Numbered from the stretch's first letter, positions 37,176 to 46,453 are shown. The stretch: DNA of 64,000 nucleotides from JAFAZJ01 sp964437145 (GCA_964437145.1 CAYTFW010000003.1:1-64000); one strand, 5' to 3'. Notes: generated by a model from the sequence alone, not told the origin. A program made the numbers and translations.

Positions 37176-37183
37176 TCACCTCC
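37176..37183 (-). promoter_or_regulatory. Strong ribosome binding site of the TauD gene
   Basis: GGAGGTGA on the minus strand ends two bases before the ATG at 37173, and its GGAGG core is five bases away. It lies immediately after the stop of the Bug relic, as expected for a former operon. Confidence 0.75.
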
Positions 37184-37184
37184 G

Positions 37185-37271
37185 TCATTCGGCCTTCAGG
37201 CCGGCGGCGCGGATCACCTTACCCCAGCTTTCGATCTCGCTGGCGGTGAAAGCGGCGAACTCCTCGACTTT
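37185..37271 (-). pseudogene. Relic: C-terminal tail of a Bug-family binding-protein gene
   Basis: Reading the minus strand, the codons before a TGA at 37185-37187 spell KVEEFAAFTASEIESWGKVI followed by RAAGLKAE. This is the standard C-terminal helix of Bug (tripartite tricarboxylate) proteins. Upstream of about 37272 the frame turns into unrelated sequence (ending in CAPPPT) and reaches a stop near 37326. About 28 of some 325 codons remain. The body of the gene was lost by deletion, leaving its tail joined to the TauD operon. Codon use matches the neighbours. Confidence 0.75.
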
Positions 37272-37434
37272 CGTAGGGGGCGGCGCGCAGTATGACGGCT
37301 TGACCGGCTTTTCCCGAGTCGTTACCTAGCGCCGTCCCGCGGCAAGGCAGCCTTGCAAAAACGGCACGCTCGAAGAGGCGAGCCCCGGGATCCCGCGCCG
37401 GATCGATTCGCCGCGGACTGGGAGGGGTTCAGGG

Positions 37435-39384
37435 ATGCCGCAGGCCGCCGCCACGCGCGACGACACGTTTCCCAAGTTGCTGGCGCGCAATGCCCGCGAG
37501 CGGGGTGACAAGCCCGCCTATCGCGAGAAGGAATACGGCATCTGGCAGAGCCACAGCTGGGCGCAGAGCGACGCCCAGGCGCGCGATTTCGCCGCCGGCC
37601 TGGCGGCTTTGGGCTTCAAGCGCGGCGACAAGCTGATCATCGTCGGCGACAACCGCCCCCGGCTCTACTGGGCGATCTGCGCGGCGCAAATGCTGGGCGG
37701 CATTCCGGTGCCGGTCTACCAGGACGCCGTGGCCTCGGAGATGGCCTATGTGGTCGACAACGCCGAGGCGCAGTTCGCGCTGGGCGAGGACCAGGAACAG
37801 GTCGACAAGCTTTTGGAGATCCGCGCCACGGTGCCGGCGCTGAAGACCATCATCTACGACGACCCGCGCGGCCTGCGCGAGTACACCGATCTCGTCTCCT
37901 ACGCCGACACCCAGGCCAAGGGCCGCGCGCTCAGGCAGGAGAAGCCGGGCTTCCTCGACGCCGAGATCGCCCTGGGCAAAGGTTCGGACGCCTCGATCAT
38001 GCTCTACACCTCGGGCACCACGGGGCGGCCCAAGGGTGTGGTGCTGAGCTACGACAATCTGCGCATCACGGCGCAGAACGCCGCCGATTTCGACGGGTTG
38101 GTCGAGGGTGACGAGCTCCTGAGCTACCTGCCGATGGCCTGGGTCGGCGACCACATCTTCAGCTACGCCCAGGCCCTGTCGGTCGGGCTGACGGTGAACT
38201 GCCCGGAATCGGCGGCCACCGTCATGACCGACCTGCGCGAGATCGGCCCGACCTACTACTTCGCGCCGCCGCGCATCCTCGAGAACCTGATCACGACCGT
38301 CATGATCCGCATGGAGGATGCCGGGCGGGCCAAGCGCGCGATCTTCCGCTATTTCATGGCGCTGTCGCAGCGCGTCGGCGGCGCCCTGCTCGACGGCAAG
38401 CCGGTGAGCATCGGCGAGCGGCTGCTCTATCGCCTGGGCGAGTTGCTGGTGATCGGGCCGCTGAAGAACACGCTGGGCCTGTCGCGCGTGCGCGTGGCCT
38501 ATACGGCCGGCGAGGCGGTGGGGCCGGACATCTTCAATTTCTACCGCTCGCTCGGCATCAACATGAAGCAGCTCTACGGCCAGACCGAGGCCAGCGTCTT
38601 CGTCACCATGCACCCCAACGGCGACGTGCGGCTGGAGACCGTGGGCAAGCCGGCGCCGCAGGTCGAGATCAAGGTCAACGACAACGGCGAGATCATGTTC
38701 CGCGGTCCCGGCGTGTTCCTGGAGTACTTCAAGAACCCGGCGGCGACGGCCGAGACCAAGACGCCCGATGGCTGGGTGCATTCCGGCGACGCGGGCTATC
38801 TCGACGCGGATGGCCACCTGCGCATCATCGATCGGGCCAAGGATGTCGGGAAGTTGCGCGACGGCACGCTGTTCGCGCCCAAGTTCATCGAGAACAAGCT
38901 GAAGTTCTTCCCGCACATCAACGAGGCGGTGGCCTTCGGCGACAATCGCGGCTTCGTCTCGGCTTTCATCAACATCGATCTTGTGGCGGTCGGCAACTGG
39001 GCGGAGAAGCAGGACATCGCCTATGCCAGCTACCAGGAGCTGGCGAGCCACCCCCGGGTGCACGGGCTGATCGCCGAGGAGGTGGCGCAGGTCAACCGCG
39101 ACCTCGCCGCCGACCCGAAGATGGCCGGCGCGCAGATCAGGCGCTTCCTGGTGCTGCCCAAGCTGCTCGACGCCGACGACGGCGAGCTGACGCGCACGCG
39201 CAAGGTGCGTCGCGGCTTCATCGCCGAACGCTACGGCGCGCTGCTCAAGGCGCTCTACGACGGTTCGAAAGCCGCCCATATCCGCACCGAAGTGACCTTC
39301 GAGGATGGCCGCAAGGGCGTGGTCGAGGGCGATGTGGCGATCCTCGACCTGGCGGCGGCCGAGCCGCTGCGCAAGGCGGGCTGA
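37435..39384 (+). CDS. Long-chain-type acyl-CoA synthetase (AMP-forming)
   Basis: The 649-residue adenylate-forming enzyme activates a carboxylic acid to its CoA thioester. The P-loop is LYTSGTTGRPKG (near 191), then YGQTEAS (near 379) and GWVHSGDAGYLDADGHL (A7/A8, near 440). The N-terminus follows the FadD15/long-chain ligase pattern. GGGAGGGG precedes the ATG. It opens the HAAT importer cluster and is only five bases from the LivG-like gene, so transport and CoA activation of the same acid are likely linked. Chain length or aromatic nature cannot be read. Confidence 0.93.
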   Translation: MPQAAATRDDTFPKLLARNARERGDKPAYREKEYGIWQSHSWAQSDAQARDFAAGLAALGFKRGDKLIIVGDNRPRLYWAICAAQMLGGIPVPVYQDAVASEMAYVVDNAEAQFALGEDQEQVDKLLEIRATVPALKTIIYDDPRGLREYTDLVSYADTQAKGRALRQEKPGFLDAEIALGKGSDASIMLYTSGTTGRPKGVVLSYDNLRITAQNAADFDGLVEGDELLSYLPMAWVGDHIFSYAQALSVGLTVNCPESAATVMTDLREIGPTYYFAPPRILENLITTVMIRMEDAGRAKRAIFRYFMALSQRVGGALLDGKPVSIGERLLYRLGELLVIGPLKNTLGLSRVRVAYTAGEAVGPDIFNFYRSLGINMKQLYGQTEASVFVTMHPNGDVRLETVGKPAPQVEIKVNDNGEIMFRGPGVFLEYFKNPAATAETKTPDGWVHSGDAGYLDADGHLRIIDRAKDVGKLRDGTLFAPKFIENKLKFFPHINEAVAFGDNRGFVSAFINIDLVAVGNWAEKQDIAYASYQELASHPRVHGLIAEEVAQVNRDLAADPKMAGAQIRRFLVLPKLLDADDGELTRTRKVRRGFIAERYGALLKALYDGSKAAHIRTEVTFEDGRKGVVEGDVAILDLAAAEPLRKAG

Positions 39385-39389
39385 GCCGC

Positions 39390-40175
39390 ATGCGCAACAG
39401 GCAATTCACCGAGACCCTGCTGACGGTCGAGAACATCTCGCTGAGCTTCGGCGGCGTGCGCGCGCTTTCCGACATCAGCTTCGACATCCTGAAAGGCGAG
39501 GTGCGGGCCATCATCGGACCCAACGGCGCCGGCAAGTCCTCGATGCTGAACTGCATCAACGGCTTCTACCACCCGCAGCAGGGCGCCATCACCTACAAGG
39601 GCGTGCGGCGTGAGCAGATGCGCCCGCACGAGGCGGCCGAGCAGGGCATCGCGCGCACCTTCCAGAACATCGCGCTGTTCAAGGGCATGTCGACCCTCGA
39701 CAACATCATGACCGGGCGGAACCTCAAGATGCGCAGCGGCATCTTCGCCCAGGCGCTGCGCTGGGGTCCGGCGTTGCGCGAGGAGATCGCCCATCGCGAA
39801 TACGTCGAGCGGGTGATCGACTTCCTCGAGATCCAGCACGTGCGCAAGGTCCCGGTGGGCCAGCTGCCCTATGGCCTGCAGAAGCGCGTCGAGCTGGGTC
39901 GGGCGCTCGCCGCCGAGCCCGAGCTGCTGCTGCTCGACGAGCCGATGGCCGGCATGAACATCGAGGAGAAGCAGGACATGTGCCGCTTCGTGCTCGAGGT
40001 CAACGAGGAGTTCGGCACGACGATCTGCCTGATCGAGCACGACATGGGCGTGGTGATGGACATCTCCGATCGCGTCGTGGTGCTCGACTACGGCCGCAAG
40101 ATCGGCGACGGCACGCCCGACGAGGTCAAGGCGAACCCCGAGGTGATCGCCGCCTATCTCGGCACGGCGCACTGA
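39390..40175 (+). CDS. HAAT/Liv-type ABC transporter ATPase (LivG-like)
   Basis: The 261-residue ATPase has Walker A GPNGAGKSS, a signature of the form LPYGLQKRVELGRAL (LivG type) and Walker B LLLLDEPMAGM. The expected His is in CLIEHDMGVV. It should couple ATP hydrolysis to uptake through the LivH/LivM-like pores. It follows the acyl-CoA synthetase by five bases. A family A palindrome separates it from the permease gene. Confidence 0.93.
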   Translation: MRNRQFTETLLTVENISLSFGGVRALSDISFDILKGEVRAIIGPNGAGKSSMLNCINGFYHPQQGAITYKGVRREQMRPHEAAEQGIARTFQNIALFKGMSTLDNIMTGRNLKMRSGIFAQALRWGPALREEIAHREYVERVIDFLEIQHVRKVPVGQLPYGLQKRVELGRALAAEPELLLLDEPMAGMNIEEKQDMCRFVLEVNEEFGTTICLIEHDMGVVMDISDRVVVLDYGRKIGDGTPDEVKANPEVIAAYLGTAH

Positions 40176-40202
40176 GCATGTCGCGGTCACTTGAACCCAC
40201 GG

Positions 40203-40267
40203 TGTCATCCCGAGCGCAGCGAGGGATCCAGGCATTTTCTGGATCCCTCGCTGCGCTCGGGATGACA
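40203..40267. repeat. Family A intergenic palindrome, copy 3, inside the importer operon
   Basis: Perfect 29-base arms (40203-40231, 40239-40267) with a seven-base loop, GCATTTT. Unlike other copies it lies between two genes of one transport operon (LivG-like and LivH-like). It could cause partial termination or mRNA processing. Confidence 0.93.
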
Positions 40268-40290
40268 GTCGAGTCCTAGGAGACACCGCG

Positions 40291-41418
40291 ATGGCATTCT
40301 TCCTCGAGGTGCTGATCGGCGGGCTGCTGGTGGGTGTGCTGTACTCGCTGGTGGCGCTGGGCTTCGTGCTGATCTTCAAGGCGTCGGGCGTGTTCAACTT
40401 CGCCCAGGGCGCGATGGTGCTGATGGCCGGCCTGGTGCTGGTGCAGCTGCTCGACCCGACCTACATCGGCAAATGGCATTTCGCCGGCGTCGCCGCGCTG
40501 GTCGCGGGCACGATCGGCGTGCTGGCGCTGCGCGCGTTGAAGCCCGTGGCGGTGACGGGCGGCGGGACCGCGGCGCGGCGGTTGCCGCTGCTGGTCGGCG
40601 CCGGCACCGGCGTGCTGGGCGGCATCCTGGCGCTGAGCGCCGGCGGCAAGGGCTGGCCGGTGTGGCTGGCGGTACCGGCCTCGGCCATCGTCATGGTGGC
40701 GATCGCCTACGCCATCGAGCGCGTGGTGCTGCGCCGGCTGGTGAACCAGGAGGGCATCATCCTGTTCATGGCGACGCTCGGCATCACCTTCTTCATCGAC
40801 GGCTTCGGCCAGACGATCTTCGGCTCCAACGTCTACAAGCTCGATCCCAAGATCTATTTCGGCATCCCCAACGAGCCGGTGTTCCTCCTCGAGGGCGTGT
40901 TCGCGGGCGGCATCCTGGTCAACAACCTCGACATCTGGGGCGGGATCGTCGCGGCCTTGCTGGTCGGCGCGCTGGCCTTGTTCTTCCAGTACACGCGCAC
41001 CGGCCGCGCGCTGCGCGCCGTGGCCGACGACCATGCAGCGGCGCAGTCGGTCGGCATCCCGCTGAACTGGATCTGGTTCATCGTCTGGTCGGTGGCGGGC
41101 ATTGTGGCGCTGGTGGCCGCGATGGTCTGGGGCTCCAAGCTCGGCATCCAGTTCTCGATCACCTTCCTGGCGCTCAAGGCGCTGCCGGTGCTGATCCTCG
41201 GCGGCTTCACCTCGGTGCCGGGCGCGATCGTCGGCGGGCTGCTGATCGGTGCCGGCGAGAAGCTGGCCGAGGTCTATCTGCCGCAGCTCGCCAAGGATCT
41301 GCTCGGCGTGCCGATGTCGGGTGGCATCGAATACTGGTTCGCCTATGTCCTGGCGCTCGCCTTCCTGCTGTTCCGGCCGCAGGGCCTGTTCGGCGAGCGC
41401 ATCATCGAGCGGGTCTGA
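40291..41418 (+). CDS. HAAT/Liv-type ABC permease (LivH-like)
   Basis: The 375-residue inner-membrane protein has LLVGVLYSLVALGFVLIFKASGVFNFAQGAMVL, the classical LivH N-terminal signature, and later ATLGITFFIDGFGQ and LPVLILGGFTSVPGAIVGGL. About nine or ten helices are present. A Gly/Ala-rich extra stretch (about 85-125) makes it longer than standard LivH (near 300). GGAGACACC stands before the ATG. It forms the pore with the LivM-like protein encoded 14 bases downstream. Confidence 0.93.
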   Translation: MAFFLEVLIGGLLVGVLYSLVALGFVLIFKASGVFNFAQGAMVLMAGLVLVQLLDPTYIGKWHFAGVAALVAGTIGVLALRALKPVAVTGGGTAARRLPLLVGAGTGVLGGILALSAGGKGWPVWLAVPASAIVMVAIAYAIERVVLRRLVNQEGIILFMATLGITFFIDGFGQTIFGSNVYKLDPKIYFGIPNEPVFLLEGVFAGGILVNNLDIWGGIVAALLVGALALFFQYTRTGRALRAVADDHAAAQSVGIPLNWIWFIVWSVAGIVALVAAMVWGSKLGIQFSITFLALKALPVLILGGFTSVPGAIVGGLLIGAGEKLAEVYLPQLAKDLLGVPMSGGIEYWFAYVLALAFLLFRPQGLFGERIIERV

Positions 41419-41432
41419 GGAGGGCGCCGACG

Positions 41433-42509
41433 ATGTTTTACCGCGAGGCCGGCCAGTACAAGACGAGCTACCGCGCCGACATGGCGGTGTTCCCGATCGC
41501 GCAGGACCGGCTCGCGGTCGGCGTCATCCTGGCGATCGCCTTCCTCGTGCTGCCGTTCATCGGCACCGAGTACTTCTTCAGCTCGATCATGGTGCCGACC
41601 CTGATCCTGGCGCTGGCGGCGATCGGCTTGAACATCCTCGTCGGCTATTGCGGGCAGGTGTCGCTGGGTTCCGGCGCCTTCATGGCGATCGGCGCCTACG
41701 CCGCGTACAACTTCGCGATCCGGGTGCCGGAGCTGCCGCTGCTGGTGGTCATGCTGCTGGGCGGCGGCGTGTCGGCGATGGTCGGCATCGTCTTTGGCGT
41801 GCCATCGCTGCGCATCAAGGGCTTTTACCTCGCGGTCGCGACCTTGGCGGCGCAGTTCTTCTTCGACTGGCTGTTCGCGCGCGTCGGCTGGTTCACCAAC
41901 TACACGCCCTCCGGCGCCGTCTTCGCGCCCAAGCTCGACGTCTTCGGCTGGACGGTCAACGCACCGGTCGAGCGTTACCTTTTCGTGCTCGCCGTGGTCG
42001 TTGTGTTCGCGCTGCTGGCCAAGAACCTTGTCCGCGGCCATGTCGGTCGGCAGTGGATGGCGATCCGCGACATGGACATCGCCGCCGAGATCATCGGCAT
42101 CCGGCCGATGTACGCCAAGCTGACGGCCTTCGCCGTGTCGTCCTTCATCATCGGTGTCGCGGGCGTGCTGTGGGCCTTCGTCCACCTCGGATCGTGGGAG
42201 CCGCTGGCCTTCAACATCGACCGCAGCTTCCAGCTGCTGTTCGCCATCATCATCGGCGGGCTGGGTTCGATCGCCGGGTGCTTCCTCGGCGCCGCTTTCA
42301 TGTGGATCCTGCCGATCTTCCTCGACATCGCCCTGCCACCCTTGGGCCAATTGGTGGGCTGGACCATCGACAAGGCGACCGTGGCGCATTTCTCGCTGAT
42401 GATCTTCGGCGCGCTGATCGTCTTCTTCCTGATCGTCGAGCCGCACGGGCTGGCGCGGCTGTGGAGCATCGCCAAGGAGAAGCTGCGGCTATGGCCGTTC
42501 CCGCATTGA
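41433..42509 (+). CDS. HAAT/Liv-type ABC permease (LivM-like)
   Basis: The 358-residue membrane protein has LAAIGLNILVGYCGQVSLG (LivM signature), FYLAVATLAAQFF and IIIGGLGSIAGCFLGAAF. A cytoplasmic N-terminal segment MFYREAGQYKTSY precedes helix 1. The ATG at 41433 follows GAGGAGG and the LivH-like stop by 14 bases; the long upstream extension of the frame is a shadow of LivH. With LivH it should carry an organic acid or amino acid. Confidence 0.93.
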   Translation: MFYREAGQYKTSYRADMAVFPIAQDRLAVGVILAIAFLVLPFIGTEYFFSSIMVPTLILALAAIGLNILVGYCGQVSLGSGAFMAIGAYAAYNFAIRVPELPLLVVMLLGGGVSAMVGIVFGVPSLRIKGFYLAVATLAAQFFFDWLFARVGWFTNYTPSGAVFAPKLDVFGWTVNAPVERYLFVLAVVVVFALLAKNLVRGHVGRQWMAIRDMDIAAEIIGIRPMYAKLTAFAVSSFIIGVAGVLWAFVHLGSWEPLAFNIDRSFQLLFAIIIGGLGSIAGCFLGAAFMWILPIFLDIALPPLGQLVGWTIDKATVAHFSLMIFGALIVFFLIVEPHGLARLWSIAKEKLRLWPFPH

Positions 42510-42663
42510 GAGGGGATTGGCACGACCACCGCCGCGATGTTGCGGCGCAACAAGAAAATACTTCCGCTCCGGCACGCTCGCGTACTGGTTCCGGCGACGG
42601 GGGCTCCATAGATTGACACCAAGCCGGCGAACCCGCCGGGAGGAACCAAAGGAGGCGAGGACC

Positions 42664-43989
42664 ATGGGTGTGATGGGCAGATGGGCCGCGGCGGCGCTGG
42701 TCGCGGCGGTCGGGGGCGCGGCGGCCGCGCCGGCGCTGGCACAGAACGAGCAGTTCATTCCGATCCTGAGCTACCGCACCGGCGCCTACGCGCCGAACGG
42801 CATTCCGTTCGCCAACGGCATGAGCGACTACTACCGCCTGATCAACGCCCGCGACGGCGGCATCAACGGCGTGAAGATCGTGTTCGAGGAATGCGAGACC
42901 GGCTACGCCACGGACAAGGGCGTGGAGTGCTACGAGCGTCTGAAGGCCAAGGGCCCGACCGGCGCGGCATTCTTCAACCCGCTGTCGACGGGCATTACCT
43001 TCGCGCTGACCGAGAAGGCGCCGGTCGACAAGATCCCGATCATCACCATGGGCTACGGCCGGTCGGAGTCGCGCAACGGCGCGGTCTTCACCTGGAACTT
43101 CCCGCTGCTCGGCACCTACTGGTCGGCGGCCAACATCGCCATGCAGCACGTCGCCAAGGAGATGGGCGGCATGGACAAGCTCAAGGGCAAGAAGATCGCC
43201 CTGGTGTTCCACGATTCGCCCTACGGCAAGGAGCCGATCCCGGTGCTGACCGAGATGGCCAAGCGCCACGGCTTCGAGTTCATCCAGCTGCCGGTCACGC
43301 ATCCCGGCGTCGAGCAGAAGTCGCAGTGGCTGCAGATCCGCCAGCAGCGGCCGGACTACGTGCTGCTGTGGGGCTGGGGCGTGATGAACTCGACCTCGGT
43401 CAAGGAGGCCGCGGCCGTCAACTTCCCGCGCGACAAGATGCTGGGCGTGTGGTGGTCGGGCGCCGAGCCCGACGTGCTGCCGGCCGGCGATCAGTCCAAG
43501 GGCTACAAGGCGCTGATGCTGCAGCACGGCTCCGGCAAGTACCCGGTGCACGCCGACGTGCTCAAGCACGCCGTCGGCAAGGATGGCTCGCAGTCGAAAC
43601 CCGAGGACATCGGCGACGTCCTGTACAACCGCGGCCTGGTCAACGCGATGCTCGGTGTCGAGGCGATCCGCACGGCGATGGCCAAGTTCGGCAACAAGCC
43701 GCTGACCGGCGAACAGGTGCGCTGGGGCCTCGAGAACCTCAACCTCACCGAGGAACGGCTAAAGGCGCTGGGTTTCGAAGGCGCGCTCAAGCCGCTCAAG
43801 ATCACCTGCGCCGACCACGAGGGCGCCCGCACCGCGCGCGTCCATCAATGGGACGGCGCGAAGTGGACCGTGATCTCCGACTGGTACACTTCCGATGACG
43901 CGCTGATCGGCCCGATGGTGCGCGATACCTCGGACAAGTACGCCAAGGAGAAGAACATCGCGCCGCGCGATTGCTCCAAGGAGAGCTGA
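42664..43989 (+). CDS. HAAT/Liv-type periplasmic substrate-binding protein (LivK-like)
   Basis: The 441-residue exported receptor has a signal peptide up to APALAQ (residues 1-26). The mature protein has NGIPFANGMSDYYRLINARDGG and the type I periplasmic fold (KKIALVFHDSPYG), typical of HAAT receptors that take branched amino acids, amides or aromatic acids. Seven Trp residues in or near the cleft region (for example LLWGWGVMNS and GVWWSGAEP) suggest an aromatic ligand. AAGGAGG precedes the ATG at 42664. It sits between LivM and LivF in the operon. Confidence 0.92.
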   Translation: MGVMGRWAAAALVAAVGGAAAAPALAQNEQFIPILSYRTGAYAPNGIPFANGMSDYYRLINARDGGINGVKIVFEECETGYATDKGVECYERLKAKGPTGAAFFNPLSTGITFALTEKAPVDKIPIITMGYGRSESRNGAVFTWNFPLLGTYWSAANIAMQHVAKEMGGMDKLKGKKIALVFHDSPYGKEPIPVLTEMAKRHGFEFIQLPVTHPGVEQKSQWLQIRQQRPDYVLLWGWGVMNSTSVKEAAAVNFPRDKMLGVWWSGAEPDVLPAGDQSKGYKALMLQHGSGKYPVHADVLKHAVGKDGSQSKPEDIGDVLYNRGLVNAMLGVEAIRTAMAKFGNKPLTGEQVRWGLENLNLTEERLKALGFEGALKPLKITCADHEGARTARVHQWDGAKWTVISDWYTSDDALIGPMVRDTSDKYAKEKNIAPRDCSKES

Positions 43990-43998
43990 GCCACCAAT

Positions 43999-44130
43999 AC
44001 CTTCCCCCGGAGGGGGAAGGTGCCCGAAGGGCGGATGGGGGATGTCGAAGACGGACGTCGATGTTGTTGAAGCATCCCCCATCCGTCACGCCGCTCCGCG
44101 GCGCGCCACCTTCCCCCTCCGGGGGAAGGT
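43999..44130. repeat. Family C compound palindrome
   Basis: Two copies of a 23-base hairpin (43999-44021 and 44108-44130; arms ACCTTCCCCC/GGGGGAAGGT) are exact reverse complements of each other. Inside, CGGATGGGGGATG (44032-44044) pairs with CATCCCCCATCCG (44073-44085). The whole forms a nested cruciform of about 132 bases between the LivK-like and LivF-like genes. Confidence 0.88.
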
Positions 44131-44154
44131 AGGCTTCTGAGAGAGTATCTCGTG

Positions 44155-44985
44155 ATGTCCGTCGCCGCCCCGGCGCCAGCCGCCGCCCCGCCGATCCTCA
44201 CCGTCAGCAACGTCGAGGTGATCTACAACCACGTCATCCTCGTGCTGAAGGGCGTGTCGCTGGCGCTGCCCGAGAAGGGCATCGTGGCCCTGCTGGGCGC
44301 CAACGGCGCCGGCAAGTCGACGACGCTCAAGACGATCTCATGCCTGCTGCGCACCGAGCGCGGCGAGGTCACCAAGGGCACCGTCAGCTATCGCGGCGAG
44401 CGCGTCGATCAGATGACGTCCAACGAGCTGGTGCGTCGCGGCGTGATCCAGGTGATGGAGGGCCGCCACTGCTTCGGCCACCTCACCATCGAGGAGAATT
44501 TGCTGACCGGAGCCTTTATCCATGGCGGCAAGAAGAAGCAGATCGCCGAGGACCTGGAGAAGGTCTACCACTACTTCCCGCGCCTCAAGACGCGCCGCAC
44601 CAGCCAGGCCGGCTATACTTCGGGCGGCGAGCAGCAGATGACGGCGATCGGCCGCGCGCTGATGAGCCGGCCCAACACCATCCTGCTCGACGAGCCGTCG
44701 ATGGGCCTGGCGCCGCAGCTGGTCGAGGAGATCTTCGAGATCGTGCGCCGGCTCAACGAGGAGCAGAGCGTGTCGATCCTGCTGGCGGAGCAGAACACCA
44801 ACATCGCCCTGCGCTACGCGCATTACGGCTACATCCTCGAGAACGGCCGCGTGGTGCTCGACGGCGACGCGGCGTCCTTGCGCGAGAACGAGGATGTGAA
44901 GGAATTCTACCTCGGCATGTCGGGCGAGGGCCGCAAGAGCTTCCGCGACATCAAGCACTACCGCCGGCGCAAGCGCTGGCTCTAG
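44155..44985 (+). CDS. HAAT/Liv-type ABC transporter ATPase (LivF-like)
   Basis: The 276-residue ATPase has Walker A GANGAGKST, signature TSGGEQQM and Walker B ILLDEPSMGLAP. The expected switch position reads LLAEQN, as in LivF, which has Gln in place of His. It pairs with the LivG-like ATPase to drive the importer. A GTG three bases before the ATG is an alternative start. The C-terminus is basic (KHYRRRKRW), longer than standard LivF. Confidence 0.92.
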   Translation: MSVAAPAPAAAPPILTVSNVEVIYNHVILVLKGVSLALPEKGIVALLGANGAGKSTTLKTISCLLRTERGEVTKGTVSYRGERVDQMTSNELVRRGVIQVMEGRHCFGHLTIEENLLTGAFIHGGKKKQIAEDLEKVYHYFPRLKTRRTSQAGYTSGGEQQMTAIGRALMSRPNTILLDEPSMGLAPQLVEEIFEIVRRLNEEQSVSILLAEQNTNIALRYAHYGYILENGRVVLDGDAASLRENEDVKEFYLGMSGEGRKSFRDIKHYRRRKRWL

Positions 44986-45095
44986 GCGCGCCGCCGCTCG
45001 CGACTTCGTGTCTGCCACCCCCTGGAATAGACCGCGCCGCGTGATGTACCTCCCGTGTTGGGCCGGTGAACGGCCCCATTAGGGAGGGACAATTC

Positions 45096-45578
45096 ATGAC
45101 AATTCGATCGATGGTGGCGGCCGCGCTGGCCGCCGCCCTGGCTATGGCATTGGCGTTGCCGGCGTCCGCCCAGCTCGCCGACCGCAAAGCGCTGACCCTG
45201 GAGGCGGCGAAGAAGATCATGGCCGCGGCCGAGGCTGAGGCGATGAAGAACAAATGGACGGTGGCGATCGCCATCGTCGACGAGGCCGGCGAGCTGCTGA
45301 TGATGGCCAAGCTCGACGGCACGCAGCCCGCCAGCATCGACATCGCCATCGGCAAGGCGCGCACCGCCGCCCGCCTGAAGCGCGAGACCAAGGTGCTCGA
45401 GGAGGCGGTGACCAAGACCGGCCGCACCGTGATCCTGGCGTTGCCGGGTGTCACGCCGCTGGAAGGTGGCGTGCCGATCAAGGTCGGCGATCAGGTGGTG
45501 GGCGCGGTCGGCGTCAGCGGCGTGACCTCGGCGCAGGACGCCCAGGTGGCCATGGCCGGAGTCGCCGTCGTCAAGTAG
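45096..45578 (+). CDS. Exported GlcG/HbpS-family protein
   Basis: The 160-residue protein has a signal peptide (about 1-26, ALPASAQ). The mature part ALTLEAAKKIMAAAEAEAMK, VAIAIVDEAGELLMMAKLDGT and GVPIKVGDQVVGAVGVSG is the GlcG/HbpS fold (PF03928), known to bind heme, cobalamin or glycolate-pathway ligands in different relatives. GGGAGGG lies before the ATG. It follows the LivF-like gene by 110 bases on the same strand, so it may belong to the importer operon, perhaps as an accessory binding protein. Confidence 0.88.
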   Translation: MTIRSMVAAALAAALAMALALPASAQLADRKALTLEAAKKIMAAAEAEAMKNKWTVAIAIVDEAGELLMMAKLDGTQPASIDIAIGKARTAARLKRETKVLEEAVTKTGRTVILALPGVTPLEGGVPIKVGDQVVGAVGVSGVTSAQDAQVAMAGVAVVK

Positions 45579-45671
45579 CGCGGGTCAAGCGCCGGTCGTG
45601 AGTTGGGGCGCGGCCGGCGGCTTGGATCGATGCGCATTCACGCCAGGCGCGGCCGCGACTAAGGTCGGCGC

Positions 45672-46352
45672 ATGATCTTCGTCATTCTCGGCCTGATGCT
45701 GGTGCTGCTGATCGTGGCGCCGCAATGGTGGGTCCGGCACACGCTGCGCCGTCACGGCGACGAGCGCGCCGACTTTCCCGGCACCGGCGGCGAGCTGGCG
45801 CGCCACCTGCTCGATCGCGCCGGACTGAGCGACGTGACGGTCGAGGTCACGCCGGAGGGTGATCACTACGACGGCGCGGCGCGTGCCGTGCGCCTGACGC
45901 CCGGCGTGCATGACGGCCGCTCGGTGACATCGGTCGCGGTGGCGGTGCACGAGGTCGGCCACGCCCTGCAGCACGCCGAGGACATGCCGATCTTCCACTG
46001 GCGCACGCGGCTCGCGCGTGTCGGCATGGTGGTCGAAAAGGTGGGCAGCGTGGTCCTGCTGCTGACGCCGGTGCTGGGCCTGGTCACGCGCGCGCCGGGG
46101 GTGATCTTCCTCGAGCTCGGCATCGGGCTGGCGCTGCTGGGCAGCCGCGTCGTGGTGCACCTGGTCACCCTGCCGGTCGAGCTCGACGCCAGCTTCCGCC
46201 GCGCCTTGCCGATGATCCGAGACGAAGGCTACCTGCCGGCGGCCGACGTGCCGGCGGCGGCTTCGGTGCTGAAAGCCGCCGCTTGGACCTACGTCGCCGG
46301 CGCGCTGATCAGCCTGATCGACATCACGCGCTGGATTCGCGTGCTGCGCTGA
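45672..46352 (+). CDS. Membrane-anchored neutral zinc metallopeptidase (YugP/Zn_peptidase_2 family)
   Basis: The 226-residue protein has one N-terminal helix (IFVILGLMLVLLIVAPQWWV) and two central helices. The active site is VAVHEVGHALQH (HExxH near residue 97), and LPVELDASFRRAL supplies the third ligand region. The family is an integral-membrane zinc protease of unknown substrate. It lies between HbpS-like and PaaK-like genes with no functional link apparent. Confidence 0.87.
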   Translation: MIFVILGLMLVLLIVAPQWWVRHTLRRHGDERADFPGTGGELARHLLDRAGLSDVTVEVTPEGDHYDGAARAVRLTPGVHDGRSVTSVAVAVHEVGHALQHAEDMPIFHWRTRLARVGMVVEKVGSVVLLLTPVLGLVTRAPGVIFLELGIGLALLGSRVVVHLVTLPVELDASFRRALPMIRDEGYLPAADVPAAASVLKAAAWTYVAGALISLIDITRWIRVLR

Positions 46353-46380
46353 GCGGGCAGGGTGCCATGGCGCCTCCCCA

Positions 46381-46453
46381 CACTGTCATTCCGAGCGCAG
46401 CGAGGAATCCAGGCGGACGCACTGGATTCCTCGCTGCGCTCGGAATGACAGTG
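46381..46453. repeat. Family A intergenic palindrome, copy 4 (variant)
   Basis: Perfect 32-base arms (46381-46412 and 46422-46453) around a nine-base loop. Relative to copies 1-3 it has C-to-T and G-to-A changes in the left arm (CATTCC, GAGGAATCC), each matched in the right arm. Pairing is therefore preserved by compensatory change. Confidence 0.93.

Noticed and set aside
37429..39279. 616-codon minus-strand frame opposite the acyl-CoA synthetase
   Set aside because: The plus strand encodes a complete AMP-forming ligase with all motifs; the minus frame is a shadow.
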